A stretch of 64,000 bases of DNA from Rhodopirellula sp. SM50 (lineage in GTDB: Bacteria > Planctomycetota > Planctomycetia > Pirellulales > Pirellulaceae): the NCBI RefSeq assembly GCF_002289565.1, contig NZ_NTFY01000021.1, positions 1-64,000 of the forward strand, given 5' to 3'. Positions within the stretch are counted from its first letter, which is position 1. Every line of letters begins with the position of its first letter. The notes below the pieces were generated by a model, which was not told the origin of the DNA, did not search any database, and worked only from the letters and a program-made list of their open reading frames with translations. The translations under genes and the position numbers were made by a program. This document shows positions 29,431-39,565 of this stretch, piece after piece.

Positions 29431-31476
29431 GTGAAAAAACTGCGAAACATGCATTCCCGATCTATCGGATTGGTCTCGGTCATCCTCATCGTTGCGTGTG
29501 TCTTGGTATGGTTCACATCTTCCGACCCGCAATCTCCGGTTGACTCGAGCGCATTTCTTCCCCAAGGGGCCGAAGACCTCGGTTGGCCGACAATCCGGGG
29601 ACCCCATCTGACTGGGCACAGCGACGAAAATCATCTGGCCGACGCGTGGCCGAACCACGGGCCGCCGGTGCTGTGGCGCCGCAATCTTGGCCAGGGCTAC
29701 TCATCATTCGTGGCGTTCGACGGCCGCGTGTTTACACAATACCAAACACTCGCGGGTCAATTTGTCCTCTGTTTGGATGCCACCACGGGTTCGACCCTTT
29801 GGCAACATCGATATGATGATCCCTACGAACTCGGTGGGATGTATCCCGGACCACGAAGTACGCCGACGATTGACGAGAAACACATTTACTTTACCAGTCC
29901 CGACTTGACGGTCGGTTGTCTGAATTGGGAAGGCGAGGAACTCTGGTCGGTCGATCTGTCGCAACGCTTTGAGTCGCGCGGCACTGGATTCGGATACGCT
30001 TGCAGCCCAATCATTGCCGGCGAGAAAATCCTGCTTCCGGTTGGAGGCAGGAACTCCGCCATGATCGCATTGAACAAACGGACCGGAGAGCTGATTTGGA
30101 AATCGGGTGATGATCCGGCCAGCTACTCGTCGGCGCTCCCTGTTACGGTTCTCGAAAAACAGATCGTCATCGGACTTTTGCAAAACAGTCTTTGTGGATT
30201 TGATCTGCATGCGGGAACGCAATTGTTTCGTGTCGCGCTGTCACGCGGCTATGACGAACATTCTGCCTGGCCGATCACGCGGAACGATCTTGTCTGGATC
30301 TCATCACCCTTTCAAGGCGGCAGCCAGCTGTATCGGATCAGACCCGATCAGTCGCCAGCGATCGAATTGATCGGCGAATATGAATCGATGTCCAATGACG
30401 TCGCATCCAGTGTTTTGGTTGGCGAGTATGTCTTTGGTTTTGACTTGAAAGAATCCCAGTCGAATGCCCGACACCCTTCGCGTGGAAGTTTTCGCTGCGT
30501 GAATTTCTATACTGGCGAAATCGCTTGGTCCAATGGGAACACGAAGCCGCGCCGCAGCGTGGAATTCGAGACGATGAAACAGTCGCAAACAATCGGCCAT
30601 GCGTCGGTGATTGTTGCCGATGAAAAGTTGATCCTGCTCAATGACACCGGCGATCTCGTTCTCGCGAAAGCGTTGCCGGAGCAATACACTGAACTGGCCA
30701 GAGCACGTGTCCTTGCTGGTAAAACCGCGTGGGCGACACCGGCGTTACACCGCGGGCTTCTTTTTGTTCGCAACCACTCATCTGCAGCCTGTGTCGATTT
30801 GCGCCACCGCGACCACAGCGCTGCGACCGTTTTGCAACGGTCTGTCCGATTGAGGTCGAAGCCGGCCTCAGGCTCCGAAAGGAATTGGATCGGGATTCAG
30901 CCAGAGGACACACTTCGAATGCCGACCGCTGGGGCGATGATTTACGGTTGGATCGCAACGACGGCATCGAATGCTTGCGCTGCGATCTTGACCGCGGTGG
31001 CTTGTTTAATCGGTCCGCGAACCCTGCGTTCGCAACGCTATGCCGTTTTCCTGTCGCTTAGCCTGATTACCTGCATGACGGCTGGGCCGCTGCTGTCTCA
31101 TGCGCTCAATGAATTCATCTTTACATGGCCCGGATGTCTTTTCCTGGTGTTCCAGCATGCGATGATCGTGGCCCAGTTGCGGCGAAACGCCCCGCATGAT
31201 TCGCCTTGGCATGGCCGTGCCACCGCCGCCGGATTCATCGCGATGTGTTACGTTTACTTTGTGATCTGTCGTGATCACAACCTTGTTTCGGCTTGGATCT
31301 TTCTCTGTGCATTCCCGGCCGCCATCCCGGGGGCACTTGCGACACGATGGATTCACAACCGGAAGGACATGGAGAATTCCGCTACCGAAACCACCGCATT
31401 CTTGGTCTCACTGACCGTCTATTATATCGGCGCCGCGGCGATACTATGGTGGCGTTATGGATTACCCTTGAACTAG
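29431..31476 (+). CDS. PQQ-like beta-propeller protein with C-terminal multi-pass membrane domain
   Basis: A 681-residue protein starting with GTG. One N-terminal helix (SIGLVSVILIVACVLVWF) is followed by about 420 residues of PQQ-like repeats: blocks such as WPTIRGPHLTGHS, LDATTGSTLWQHRYDD, ALNKRTGELIWKSGDD and FYTGEIAWSNG are typical propeller blades. From about residue 490 there are around six hydrophobic helices. Propellers of this type in planctomycetes usually face the periplasm. The fusion to a membrane domain is less usual; function unknown. Confidence 0.82.
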   Translation: MKKLRNMHSRSIGLVSVILIVACVLVWFTSSDPQSPVDSSAFLPQGAEDLGWPTIRGPHLTGHSDENHLADAWPNHGPPVLWRRNLGQGYSSFVAFDGRVFTQYQTLAGQFVLCLDATTGSTLWQHRYDDPYELGGMYPGPRSTPTIDEKHIYFTSPDLTVGCLNWEGEELWSVDLSQRFESRGTGFGYACSPIIAGEKILLPVGGRNSAMIALNKRTGELIWKSGDDPASYSSALPVTVLEKQIVIGLLQNSLCGFDLHAGTQLFRVALSRGYDEHSAWPITRNDLVWISSPFQGGSQLYRIRPDQSPAIELIGEYESMSNDVASSVLVGEYVFGFDLKESQSNARHPSRGSFRCVNFYTGEIAWSNGNTKPRRSVEFETMKQSQTIGHASVIVADEKLILLNDTGDLVLAKALPEQYTELARARVLAGKTAWATPALHRGLLFVRNHSSAACVDLRHRDHSAATVLQRSVRLRSKPASGSERNWIGIQPEDTLRMPTAGAMIYGWIATTASNACAAILTAVACLIGPRTLRSQRYAVFLSLSLITCMTAGPLLSHALNEFIFTWPGCLFLVFQHAMIVAQLRRNAPHDSPWHGRATAAGFIAMCYVYFVICRDHNLVSAWIFLCAFPAAIPGALATRWIHNRKDMENSATETTAFLVSLTVYYIGAAAILWWRYGLPLN

Positions 31477-31552
31477 GTCGCGTCCGATCCGACAGAACTG
31501 ATCGAGACATTCAAGCAAGGAATGAGCAAGCCCCCTTTTTCGGAGCCGGTCG

Positions 31553-32257
31553 GTGCGAACATTGCAGATCTTCAGCAATGCCGTTGAAGCGGAAATTCTC
31601 CGCGCTCGACTGGATGCCGCCGGGATTTTCGCCGTCGTCAATGGCGGCGAGGTCGCGACGATGCTCAGCCACATCGGTTCCGCGGTCGTCCGGGTGCGGG
31701 TGGAGGTGGCGCCGGAGGACTTCGAGCGGGCGAAGGAAATATTGGAAACGGATGAGATCGAGCGCAGCGAGCGAACGGCATGGCAGTGCAGCCGTTGCGA
31801 CGAACGCAACGAACCCTTGTTCGATCTCTGCTGGAGCTGCGGAAAGACTCGGGACGAATCGGACCTGTCGCGTCCGTTACTAGAGTTTGAATTACCGGTC
31901 ATCCGAGAGTCCGGCCCGATGGTCGTCGCCGATCAGCCGCCGCGAAAACCGGTCAGTTCCAATCCCTACGCGCCGGTCCTGATCCCCAACGAGGATTGCG
32001 GTCCACGATCCGAGTCAGATCAGGCTGAGCAAGATTCCCGTGACGCCGAACTGGTTGCACGCATTTTTCGCGGCGCCGTCATCGGAATCTTCATCCTGCC
32101 ACCCCTGCTGACCTTCTACGTGCTGTTCTTGTTGGTCTTCGAAGTTCCCCGAGCCGCCTATCGAGACCCCAGACTCTATTGGCGTTTGCTGGCTTCGTGG
32201 TTCTTGTGCCTGATCGCGATTGGATTCGCGGCGGTGGTCTGGTCGCGATTTTTCTGA
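31553..32257 (+). CDS. DUF2007-type protein with zinc ribbon and two membrane helices
   Basis: A 234-residue protein starting with GTG. Residues 1-70 match DUF2007, a putative signal-transducing domain (TLQIFSNAVEAEILRARLDAAGI ... VRVEVAPEDFERAKEIL, shown here with a gap). Residues 82-102 form a zinc ribbon (CSRCDERNEPLFDLCWSCG). A polar linker precedes two C-terminal hydrophobic helices. The ligand is unknown. It follows the PQQ protein by 76 bases on the same strand. Confidence 0.8.
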   Translation: MRTLQIFSNAVEAEILRARLDAAGIFAVVNGGEVATMLSHIGSAVVRVRVEVAPEDFERAKEILETDEIERSERTAWQCSRCDERNEPLFDLCWSCGKTRDESDLSRPLLEFELPVIRESGPMVVADQPPRKPVSSNPYAPVLIPNEDCGPRSESDQAEQDSRDAELVARIFRGAVIGIFILPPLLTFYVLFLLVFEVPRAAYRDPRLYWRLLASWFLCLIAIGFAAVVWSRFF

Positions 32258-32569
32258 GCCACGTTACACTGAAACGGTATTCAGCATCCGTCGGTGCTTA
32301 GCCGTTCGGCGATACCCGGTCGCTGCGAGGGACGTCGATTCTTTTACTGCAGGATTTGGCAACTGATTTAGATTCTCTCCCTCTGGGAGAGACGGCGTTT
32401 GCGCAGCAAGCAAACGCCAGAGAGGGCCGGCGCTGCGAAAGTCTTGACGACGATCAACTCCGCCACTTGTACAATCGACGTCCCACGCGGCGACCGTGGG
32501 CGGCTAAAGCCTGCACACCAACACTGATGCCCGTGCCATTTGTTCCTGCGGATTTCCGGTGGGCGTGGT
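32258..32569. other. Intergenic region between converging genes, with hairpin
   Basis: About 310 bases without a credible gene. It contains a perfect 9-base stem GGCGTTTGC / GCAAACGCC (32394-32402 and 32410-32418) inside a larger imperfect palindrome of CTCCCTCTGGGAGAG and CCAGAGAGGG. This could terminate transcription or be a decayed repeat related to the insert at 20.1 kb. Confidence 0.55.
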
Positions 32570-33961
32570 TCAGGCAAAGATGTCCTTCGCCACCACGCCT
32601 TCGACATCGGTCAAACGAAAATCTCGCCCGGCGTAGCGATAGGTCAGCCGTTCGTGGTCCAGCCCCATCAAGTGCAATAGAGTTGCGTGCAGATCGTGAA
32701 CGTGCATCTTGTTTTCCACGGCGTAGTAACCGTAGTCGTCGGTCGCACCATACGCGTAGCCCCCCTTCACCCCGCCGCCGGCCATCCACATCGTGAACCC
32801 GTGTGGGTTATGGTCGCGACCGTTGCTGCCTTGAGCCGTCGGTGTGCGTCCGAATTCGCCGCCCCACAAGACGAGCGTGTCTTCGAGCAGCCCCCTTGCC
32901 TTTAGGTCTTGCAGGAACCCTGCGATCGGCCGATCGACTTCGGCCGCGTTCTTGGTGTGACCTTGGTACAGGCCCGAGTGTTGGTCCCACTGAACGACGC
33001 TATCGCTGTGCGTCACCTGAACAAACCGAACACCTTGCTCGAGAAATCGTCGCGCCATCAAACACTGTCGGCCAAAATCCTCGGTGACCGGATCATCGAT
33101 CCCATACAGACGCTGCGTCGCCGCGGACTCCGATGCCAAATCCTGAATCTCGGGCATCGCGGTTTGCATGCGATAGGCCAATTCGAACGAGTTCAACCGT
33201 CCTTCGAGCGCTTGGTCGCGACCGGCCATTTCGAGATGCTCTCGATTCATCGACGCGATCAAGTCCAGTTGTCGACGCTGGAGATCGGGAGCGATGCGAT
33301 CGTTTCGAATGTGCTTGACCTTGGCCGCCGTCGCCGGCAAGCTGGCATTGCCGATCGGCGTGCCCTGGCAATGCGCCGGCAAGAACGCGGTGCCCCAGTT
33401 GTTGACTCCACCGTGGGCCAACGTCGGACAAATCGTCACGAAGGCCGGCAAATTTTCATTCTCGGTCCCCAACCCGTAAACCAACCAAGATCCCATGCTG
33501 GGCCGGACAAATTGATCGCTGCCGGTGTGCAGTTTCAATAGCGCCCCGCCGTGGGCGGGATTGGTTCCATGCACCGATCGCAGCACGCACAAGTCATCCA
33601 CGTGACGGGCGACGTTGGGAAACAATTCGCTGACCGGCAATCCACTCTCGCCGTATCGCTTGAACTTCCATGGCGACTTCAACAAGTTGCCCTGCTTGGC
33701 GAACGTGACATCGGGCAAATCAAACGGCGGCGCCTTGCCATGATCCCGGTCCAATTGAGGCTTGGGGTCAAAGGTGTCGACGTGTGACGGACCGCCTTTC
33801 ATGAACAGAAACACGATCCGCTTGGCGCGGGCCGGAAAATGGGGGCCCTTGGGAGCCAATGGATTCTCCGCGGCCAAGGCTTCCTGGCCCAACATCGCGG
33901 AAAAGGCCAAGTGACCGAATCCGATCGCCGAGTTTCGCAGAAGCTGTCGTCGGGATTGCAT
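32570..33961 (-). CDS. DUF1501 family protein, twin-arginine exported
   Basis: A 463-residue protein with the Tat-type start [16 protein letters not shown]. The alkaline-phosphatase-like core shows [25 protein letters not shown]-like proline-rich loops, a [16 protein letters not shown] block and [18 protein letters not shown] near the end. It lies 10 bases downstream of the PSCyt1/DUF1549/DUF1553 gene and is surely co-transcribed with it. This pairing is widespread and multiplied in planctomycetes; role unknown but thought to relate to breakdown of complex sulfated or other polysaccharides. Confidence 0.93.
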   Translation of the reverse strand: MQSRRQLLRNSAIGFGHLAFSAMLGQEALAAENPLAPKGPHFPARAKRIVFLFMKGGPSHVDTFDPKPQLDRDHGKAPPFDLPDVTFAKQGNLLKSPWKFKRYGESGLPVSELFPNVARHVDDLCVLRSVHGTNPAHGGALLKLHTGSDQFVRPSMGSWLVYGLGTENENLPAFVTICPTLAHGGVNNWGTAFLPAHCQGTPIGNASLPATAAKVKHIRNDRIAPDLQRRQLDLIASMNREHLEMAGRDQALEGRLNSFELAYRMQTAMPEIQDLASESAATQRLYGIDDPVTEDFGRQCLMARRFLEQGVRFVQVTHSDSVVQWDQHSGLYQGHTKNAAEVDRPIAGFLQDLKARGLLEDTLVLWGGEFGRTPTAQGSNGRDHNPHGFTMWMAGGGVKGGYAYGATDDYGYYAVENKMHVHDLHATLLHLMGLDHERLTYRYAGRDFRLTDVEGVVAKDIFA

Positions 33962-33971
33962 CAGAAAGAAC

Positions 33972-36800
33972 CTAACGTAGATAGATGAATTCGTTGCTGG
34001 CCATCAGACTTTGACAGAACAGCGACCAGGCTTGCTCGTGCTGTCTCGTTGACTTCGCATCGGCACCGTCGGTCAACTGTGAGATGAACCGAAGCACGCG
34101 TTCGGTCTCCCGCGGCGACGGTTCACGTCCGACCGCCCGGCGATACGCATCGGCGACACGGTCGGCGGCGTCTTTCGACTGCGACAGGACGGACTTTGCC
34201 AGCGCGTCGGCCGACTCCATCACCAACGCGTCGTTCATCAACAGCAAGTTCTGTGGCGCAATCACGGTGGCGTTGCGTGAACCGGTGGGCATCGTCGGAT
34301 CCGGGTAATCGAACTGCGTGAAGAACGCGTACAAGTTGTTGCGGATCACGGGCAGGTACAACGCGCGCCGAACGCTATCGTATTTGGTGTGGTCTTCGGA
34401 CGTGTGGTTGAACACGAATTGTCGATTTCGCAGCGGCAATGTTTTTCCGCCGATTTCGAGATTCAAACGTCCGCCGACCGCCAAAATCGAATCGCGGATC
34501 TGCTCGGCTTCCAGTCGCCTCAAGTTCGCTTTCCAAAGCAGCCGGTTTTCCGGATCGATCGTCGCGTAATGTTGTTCCTGCGGATGTGACGACGCGAGCC
34601 GATAAACGTTGGACCGCAGAATCAGACGATGCAGGTCTTTGATCGACCAACCGCCGGCCATGAATCGCCTGGCCAGCCAATCGAGCAAGTCTGGATGCGA
34701 CGGCCGATCCCCCAGACGTCCAAAGTTCTCGGTCGTCCGCACCAACGCCTCGCCGAAGTGCCATCCCCAGATGCGATTGACGATCACACGGGCCGTCAAG
34801 GGATGCCTCGTGTCGGCCATCCAACGAGCCAGCTCCAGTCGACCGCTTTGCCCGCGGGGAAAGATCGGCCGGACCGTGGAATGTCGCATCACTTCGGGAA
34901 ACTCCCGCGCGACCGGGTCGCCCAGGTTCTTGTAACTGCCACGGATATGGATCGGCAACTCTGCCACCACCGTTCCTTCGCCGACGCCCATCGCTGCCGT
35001 TTCGTCGGCGGCGACGCTTTCAAAGGCCCTCGCCTCATCCATCAACCGGTAGTATTCCGCGAGCGTTTGCTCGTCGAAGGCGAACGCTTCTTTGGAGGGA
35101 ACGGCCAACAGCCCCGAAGGGTCCAACAAGGCGGACCGGGCGGCCTGCAACGTCGGATCGTCCAGCGTTTTTATTTTCGGATCCTGCTTCTTCGCCTCGG
35201 CAAACGCGTTTTCCGCGCGGTCAAACAAATCGCCATAGTGCCGACGGATCTGGTCGACGTTTCCTTCGGCGGCCAGTTGATGCCACCGGACCAACAGCGG
35301 ATCATCCCGATGGAAATCCAAATGCATGCGGCAGTGGTGCAGGATTCGAGGATGCAGCCCGAGCGGTTGGGCGATGTCCGCGACGGTGGTCAGGGGCGCG
35401 GAGACCTCGAATTGTGCCGCGGCAGCCAGATAGTCGGCCACCTTGTCTCGAGCCCCGGCTTGAATCTTGGCGATCGCCGCGCTCTTAAAACTCGCCGCCG
35501 CTTTCTTTTTCTCCGCGATCTGGGCGTCGATTTCCTTCAGCCGCGCCGCTTCCTCGTCCGACGCAAAGGAGTGCTCGTACCAATGTTTGATCGCGCCGGT
35601 GTTCGTCTCGCCAAGCGTCTTGGTGCTCTTGAAGATCGCGGCTAAAGCGTAGTAGTCCGATTGCTTGATCGGATCAAACTTGTGGTCGTGACATCGGACA
35701 CAGCCGAAGGTCATTCCCAGGAATGCTTTGCCGAGTGTGTCGAGTTGTTCATCGATGATGTCCATCTCCAGCTTTTGCCGATCCGGTTCGGCCAGCACCT
35801 TGGCGCCCAGTGACAGAAACCCGGTCGCCGTCTTGGTTTCACGATTCGCTTCGGGCAACAAGTCACCGGCAACCTGCTCGATCAAGAAACGGTCAAAGGG
35901 CTTGTCGTTGTTGAAGGCATCGACAACGTAATCGCGATAACGCCACGCTTGCCCGAACCCCAAGTTTTCATCCAGTCCGTTGGAATCGGCGTAGCGTGCG
36001 ACGTCCAACCAATGCCGTCCCCAGCGGACACCGTAATGTGGTGAATTCAAAAGTCTTTCGACGACCTTGTCATACGCCGCGGGCGATTCGTCGGCGATGA
36101 AGGCATCGATTTCTTCGGGCGTGGGCGGCAAACCGATCAGGTCTTGCGTGATGCGGCGAATCAACGTGATCTTGTCCGCCGCCGGTGCCGGTGCCAGGCC
36201 GTTGTCGTGAAGTCGCGCCAACACAAACGCGTCGATCGGATTTTCGGTCCACTGCGTCTCGGCAAGCTTGGGAATCGCGGGGTCACGCAGCGGCCGAAAC
36301 GCCCAGAACTGCCGGCCCTCCTCGATACTCATCCCCGACGGCCCGCGATCGGGGGCTGAACTTGACGGCGCCGACGCGCGCGGATCGGGGGCACCGTCGG
36401 CGACCCATTTCGTCAGCGCCTTGACGGCCTGTTCGGGCAACCGGTTTCGGGGCGGCATTTGCAGATCGTGGTTCTGATACCCGATCGCTTCGATCAGCAG
36501 ACTTGCATCGGGGTCGCCGGCGACGATCGCCGCCCCCGAGTCCCCTCCTTCAAGCAGCCCGGCGCGGGTATCCAGCCGCAGCCCGCCCTTGATGCTGCCT
36601 TCGGCGGAATGACAGTCATAACAGTGCTCGACCAACACCGGCCGAACTTCTTTTTCGAAAAACGCGATCGCTTGCGGTGACGCATCTTGGCCAACTCCGA
36701 TCGCTGCCGCGATGGCGAAAACGACCGCGGCGAGGCGACCGGTCAAGCGTTTCAACGCGTCCAGCAGAGAACTGGGCAAATGCATGGTCAAGGTAGGCAT
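33972..36800 (-). CDS. PSCyt1-DUF1549-DUF1553 (PSD1-type) cytochrome c-like protein
   Basis: About 942 residues. After a hydrophobic N-terminus ([15 protein letters not shown]) comes a planctomycete cytochrome c domain with the heme motif CYDCH and the distal MPPR ligand region. DUF1549 follows ([18 protein letters not shown] ... [14 protein letters not shown], shown with a gap) with a second CxxCH in [16 protein letters not shown]1553 is C-terminal ([17 protein letters not shown]). It should be exported and heme-bearing. Start is ambiguous: ATGs at 36863, 36800 and 36785 are all in frame; the last two give a sensible signal peptide. Paired with the DUF1501 gene downstream. Confidence 0.93.
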   Translation of the reverse strand: MPTLTMHLPSSLLDALKRLTGRLAAVVFAIAAAIGVGQDASPQAIAFFEKEVRPVLVEHCYDCHSAEGSIKGGLRLDTRAGLLEGGDSGAAIVAGDPDASLLIEAIGYQNHDLQMPPRNRLPEQAVKALTKWVADGAPDPRASAPSSSAPDRGPSGMSIEEGRQFWAFRPLRDPAIPKLAETQWTENPIDAFVLARLHDNGLAPAPAADKITLIRRITQDLIGLPPTPEEIDAFIADESPAAYDKVVERLLNSPHYGVRWGRHWLDVARYADSNGLDENLGFGQAWRYRDYVVDAFNNDKPFDRFLIEQVAGDLLPEANRETKTATGFLSLGAKVLAEPDRQKLEMDIIDEQLDTLGKAFLGMTFGCVRCHDHKFDPIKQSDYYALAAIFKSTKTLGETNTGAIKHWYEHSFASDEEAARLKEIDAQIAEKKKAAASFKSAAIAKIQAGARDKVADYLAAAAQFEVSAPLTTVADIAQPLGLHPRILHHCRMHLDFHRDDPLLVRWHQLAAEGNVDQIRRHYGDLFDRAENAFAEAKKQDPKIKTLDDPTLQAARSALLDPSGLLAVPSKEAFAFDEQTLAEYYRLMDEARAFESVAADETAAMGVGEGTVVAELPIHIRGSYKNLGDPVAREFPEVMRHSTVRPIFPRGQSGRLELARWMADTRHPLTARVIVNRIWGWHFGEALVRTTENFGRLGDRPSHPDLLDWLARRFMAGGWSIKDLHRLILRSNVYRLASSHPQEQHYATIDPENRLLWKANLRRLEAEQIRDSILAVGGRLNLEIGGKTLPLRNRQFVFNHTSEDHTKYDSVRRALYLPVIRNNLYAFFTQFDYPDPTMPTGSRNATVIAPQNLLLMNDALVMESADALAKSVLSQSKDAADRVADAYRRAVGREPSPRETERVLRFISQLTDGADAKSTRQHEQAWSLFCQSLMASNEFIYLR

Positions 36801-36980
36801 GGGAGGGAGATCAGAGGCGGGCGGGAAATTCATTGTAGCCATTCGCCACCCGGCCGTCATCAAAATACCTTACCATCGCAGCGAGCGATGTCATTCGAAT
36901 CCCGATGCCAGTGAGAACAGGTATTGATTCCGGCCCCGTAAGCAACGCTGTGAAGCATTTTTCTCATGTGTTTCTTGAGG

Positions 36981-37057
36981 TTTTAGCGGCAGGGCGCGAG
37001 CCCTCCGGTTCTTCATCTCTGCCAAAACACCGGAGGGCTCGCGCCCTACCGCTAAAA
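36981..37057. repeat. Long palindrome with 29-base arms (repeat family C)
   Basis: The arms 36981-37009 and 37029-37057 are reverse complements with one mismatch; they read inward from TTTTAGCGGCAGGGCGCGAG. The loop is 19 bases. It lies between the start of the PSD1 gene and the stop of the anti-sigma gene on the same strand, and would form a strong hairpin in either transcript. Related words occur at 23.4-23.6 kb. Confidence 0.92.
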
Positions 37058-37089
37058 AATGCGTCACAGCGTAGCCCGCTGCCCCCCGA

Positions 37090-37836
37090 TTATACCAGCG
37101 ACGTGAAACCGATCGCAGAATCGAGGGTGGAGGTCTGTTCTTGGAAGGGTTCCGGTTGGATGGCCGGCGTCAAGTTGGGTGCATCGATCGTAGTCGAGCC
37201 GGATTGGATCATCAGAATGGCAATCGCCTGTTTCATCGAACGACCGATCGGTGCGACTCCGATTCGAACGGAGTTAACGGCTGGAAGGGTGTGGTGCACC
37301 CAGGGTTCGTCCGAGACCACGCTCCACCACTGACTGGTCGGCAAGCTGATCGCCGCTGCGCGTGGTTGTGTGGGTGGTTGCAAGGGTTCGCCGGGGGAGG
37401 GCTCTTGGGCACTCTCAGCGGCGGATGGGGAGGCCGAGGGTTGGGACGCGAAGGTTCCGTCGGTGGCCACCGATGCGATCGCGCGAGATTCGGATTTGCC
37501 CGAGGCGGGATCGGTGGATCCCCAGCGACCGGCGATCGTCACGCACACCAGGATGACTGCAGCGCTCGCCCAGGCTCCGCTCGCCCACGCCCCGGTCGCC
37601 CATCTGCCGGTGGTGGCCATGGGGACGCCGCGGCGGCTGGGCATCCGCGGTGCCGCGTCAGCAGGCGAAAGGGATTCTTCCGGCGAAACGAAGGCATCGA
37701 TCGTGCACCAGATCTGTAAACTGTCGCGACAGGTCTGGCATTGGTCGGCATGGTCGCACAGCAGGGCGTCTTGGCCGACATCCTGTCGCGCGTCCAAGAG
37801 CTGATCCAACCGATCGTGAAACTGGTCGCATCTCAT
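37090..37836 (-). CDS. ZAS-type transmembrane anti-sigma factor
   Basis: A 248-residue protein starting MRCDQFHDRLDQLLDAR. The zinc anti-sigma motif HADQCQTC (HxxxCxxC) is near residue 30. One hydrophobic helix (ASAAVILVCVTIAG) follows near residue 110, then a Ser/Pro-rich exported part. The ATG overlaps the stop of the ECF sigma gene by four bases, so the two are made together. It should hold the sigma factor at the membrane until a signal arrives. The frame is open further upstream, but those residues belong to the sigma gene in another frame. Confidence 0.85.
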   Translation of the reverse strand: MRCDQFHDRLDQLLDARQDVGQDALLCDHADQCQTCRDSLQIWCTIDAFVSPEESLSPADAAPRMPSRRGVPMATTGRWATGAWASGAWASAAVILVCVTIAGRWGSTDPASGKSESRAIASVATDGTFASQPSASPSAAESAQEPSPGEPLQPPTQPRAAAISLPTSQWWSVVSDEPWVHHTLPAVNSVRIGVAPIGRSMKQAIAILMIQSGSTTIDAPNLTPAIQPEPFQEQTSTLDSAIGFTSLV

Positions 37837-38477
37837 TTCATAGCCCCTTTGTGCTGCGGCGCAGTGCCGACCGTGTTGCCCGGCACGACGTCTCGTTGCC
37901 TGAGTTGTTCGATCAGGGAGAGCCGTGCGCGATGCACCAGCGTCTTGACGGTGCCGATCGGGCATCGCATCTGTCGAGCGATTTCGACGTAGGACATCGA
38001 TTGCTCATGGAAGTATTCGAACGCCATCCGCTGCCTGTCGGGAAGATTTCCGAGGGCCAACGAGATTTCTTCACGCATCGCATCGGCGGCGTGATTGTGG
38101 CCGGTGGCCAGCGATTCCGGTTCGTCGGCCGCAGTCAGCGGCGCGTAGACTTTACGGCGGGCAAGATGGCTGCGGGAACGATTGCCGGCGACGGTGGCCA
38201 GCCAGGGCTCGAGCGGCCGTCGGGGGTCCCAGCGGTCCAGGTACTTGGCGACTCGGCTGAAGGTGTCTTGCGTGGCGTCTTCGGCGTCTTGTCGATGTCG
38301 CAGGATGGCGAAGCAGATGCGGAAGACAAAATCGTGATAGCGTTCGACCAACAGTGCAAAGGCGCCACTTTCCTGGGCCATGATCCGCCGGGCCAGCGAG
38401 GCATTGGATTCGAGGGTTGCACCGCCAGAACCGTCGATCGAAGGTGGCAGGTCGGCGGGCTCCGGTCGGCCACGCAT
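37833..38477 (-). CDS. ECF-type RNA polymerase sigma factor
   Basis: About 214 residues. Region 2 is FALLVERYHDFVFRICFAIL plus DAEDATQDTFSRVAKYL; region 4 is LGNLPDRQRMAFEYFHEQSM with EIARQMRCPIGTVKTLVHRAR, the DNA-binding helix-turn-helix. ATG at 38477 chosen; a TTG at 38501 is also possible and is 4 bases from the FHA gene stop. Part of a three-gene unit FHA, sigma, anti-sigma. Confidence 0.93.
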   Translation of the reverse strand: MRGRPEPADLPPSIDGSGGATLESNASLARRIMAQESGAFALLVERYHDFVFRICFAILRHRQDAEDATQDTFSRVAKYLDRWDPRRPLEPWLATVAGNRSRSHLARRKVYAPLTAADEPESLATGHNHAADAMREEISLALGNLPDRQRMAFEYFHEQSMSYVEIARQMRCPIGTVKTLVHRARLSLIEQLRQRDVVPGNTVGTAPQHKGAMK

Positions 38478-38504
38478 CCGATGGTTCTGGCGTGGAGACA
38501 AGGT

Positions 38505-39224
38505 TTAACGTCCGCTGAAGAATCGTTTCAGTGCGTCGTCGGCGGCGGCCTTGGAGCTGTCCGTCATCGACTTCTTGAGACCTTCGGGCAGTTTGCCTTT
38601 GCCCTTCTTGGCTTTCTTCTGTTCGCGCAGTCGTTCCAGCAGGGAACTGTCGTTGGCCGAAAGCTCCGTGCTATCGCTGGAGGGGTCCTTGGAAGACGAA
38701 TCGTCGTCGTCCTCGTCTGCCTCCAGTTCGGCTTTCTTTAAATCGTCGATTCGAAACTGACGGGTGTCGGGATCGGAAAGCTTGCGGACACGGTCGATTT
38801 GATCGGCTTCGTCGAGCCAGCCGGTCACGTCGACCTCTTCGAATCGGCTGTCGCTGTCTTGGACCGTTCGCGCGGCCGCTTCACCGACGTCGGCGACTTG
38901 TGGTTTTTTGGCGCCCTTGAGTCCGTGTTCGATGACGACTTCAAAGAGCAGTTTGCCGATCTTGAGCGCGTCGCCGGCGGAGAGGATCTTTGCGCGATCA
39001 CTCGGCAAGCGTTTTTCATTGACATACGTGCCGTTGCGGCTTTTTAAATCCTGGATCAGCAACCGGCCGTCGCGGATGACCAAAATGCAATGTTTTCGGC
39101 TGATCGAATCACTCTTGGGGCGCAGCTGGCAGGATTCACTGCGGCCGATCAAAAACTTATCACCGCTGATCGGGATCTCCGTCCCCTCGTGGCTCCCCGT
39201 CATGACCCTCAGCTTTACTTGCAT
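38505..39224 (-). CDS. FHA-domain protein
   Basis: A 239-residue protein. Residues 1-95 form an FHA domain with IGRSESCQL, SISRKHCIL and KSRNGTYVNEKRL, the phosphothreonine-binding loops. The rest is charged and partly coiled (LEADEDDDDSSSKDPSSD, then Lys-rich). Such proteins read phosphorylation by Ser/Thr kinases. It is the first gene of the unit leading to an ECF sigma factor and its ZAS anti-sigma factor, suggesting that kinase signalling feeds into this sigma system. No kinase gene is adjacent. Confidence 0.93.
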   Translation of the reverse strand: MQVKLRVMTGSHEGTEIPISGDKFLIGRSESCQLRPKSDSISRKHCILVIRDGRLLIQDLKSRNGTYVNEKRLPSDRAKILSAGDALKIGKLLFEVVIEHGLKGAKKPQVADVGEAAARTVQDSDSRFEEVDVTGWLDEADQIDRVRKLSDPDTRQFRIDDLKKAELEADEDDDDSSSKDPSSDSTELSANDSSLLERLREQKKAKKGKGKLPEGLKKSMTDSSKAAADDALKRFFSGR

Positions 39225-39565
39225 ACGGCACCTGTTCCTATCTTGACTTCCGCTGAATCACGGTTTGCGCAACTTGACTTGTCAGCAGCTGATAAGCGAT
39301 GGGGCCACGGGAAAACGCGTGACTGGGGCCGACAAGGGTGGTGGTATTGTAGACGGTTGCAGAGGTGGGGAAAATGCCGTAATTGCCGTTTTGCGCTCAC
39401 CCGCAGCTTTGTCGATACCCGCCCGTGAAAGGGGGTTGGCGTAAACGCGCACTGCAACATCTCGCTCGGCTCACTCTCAGTCGCACCCTGATGATTCTCG
39501 TTCCGGTGCTCAGGATATCGTATTCCCGACGCCCGTGCGCGATCGGTGCGCCAACTCACTCATTC
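39225..39565. other. Intergenic region upstream of the FHA-sigma-anti-sigma operon
   Basis: About 340 bases with no credible gene. It should hold the promoter of the FHA operon and the terminator of the gcvT-gcvH-lipM unit. No specific site could be identified by eye. Confidence 0.45.

Noticed and set aside
34629-35645. A 338-residue open frame opposite the PSD1-type gene
   Set aside because: Antisense shadow of the DUF1549 region.
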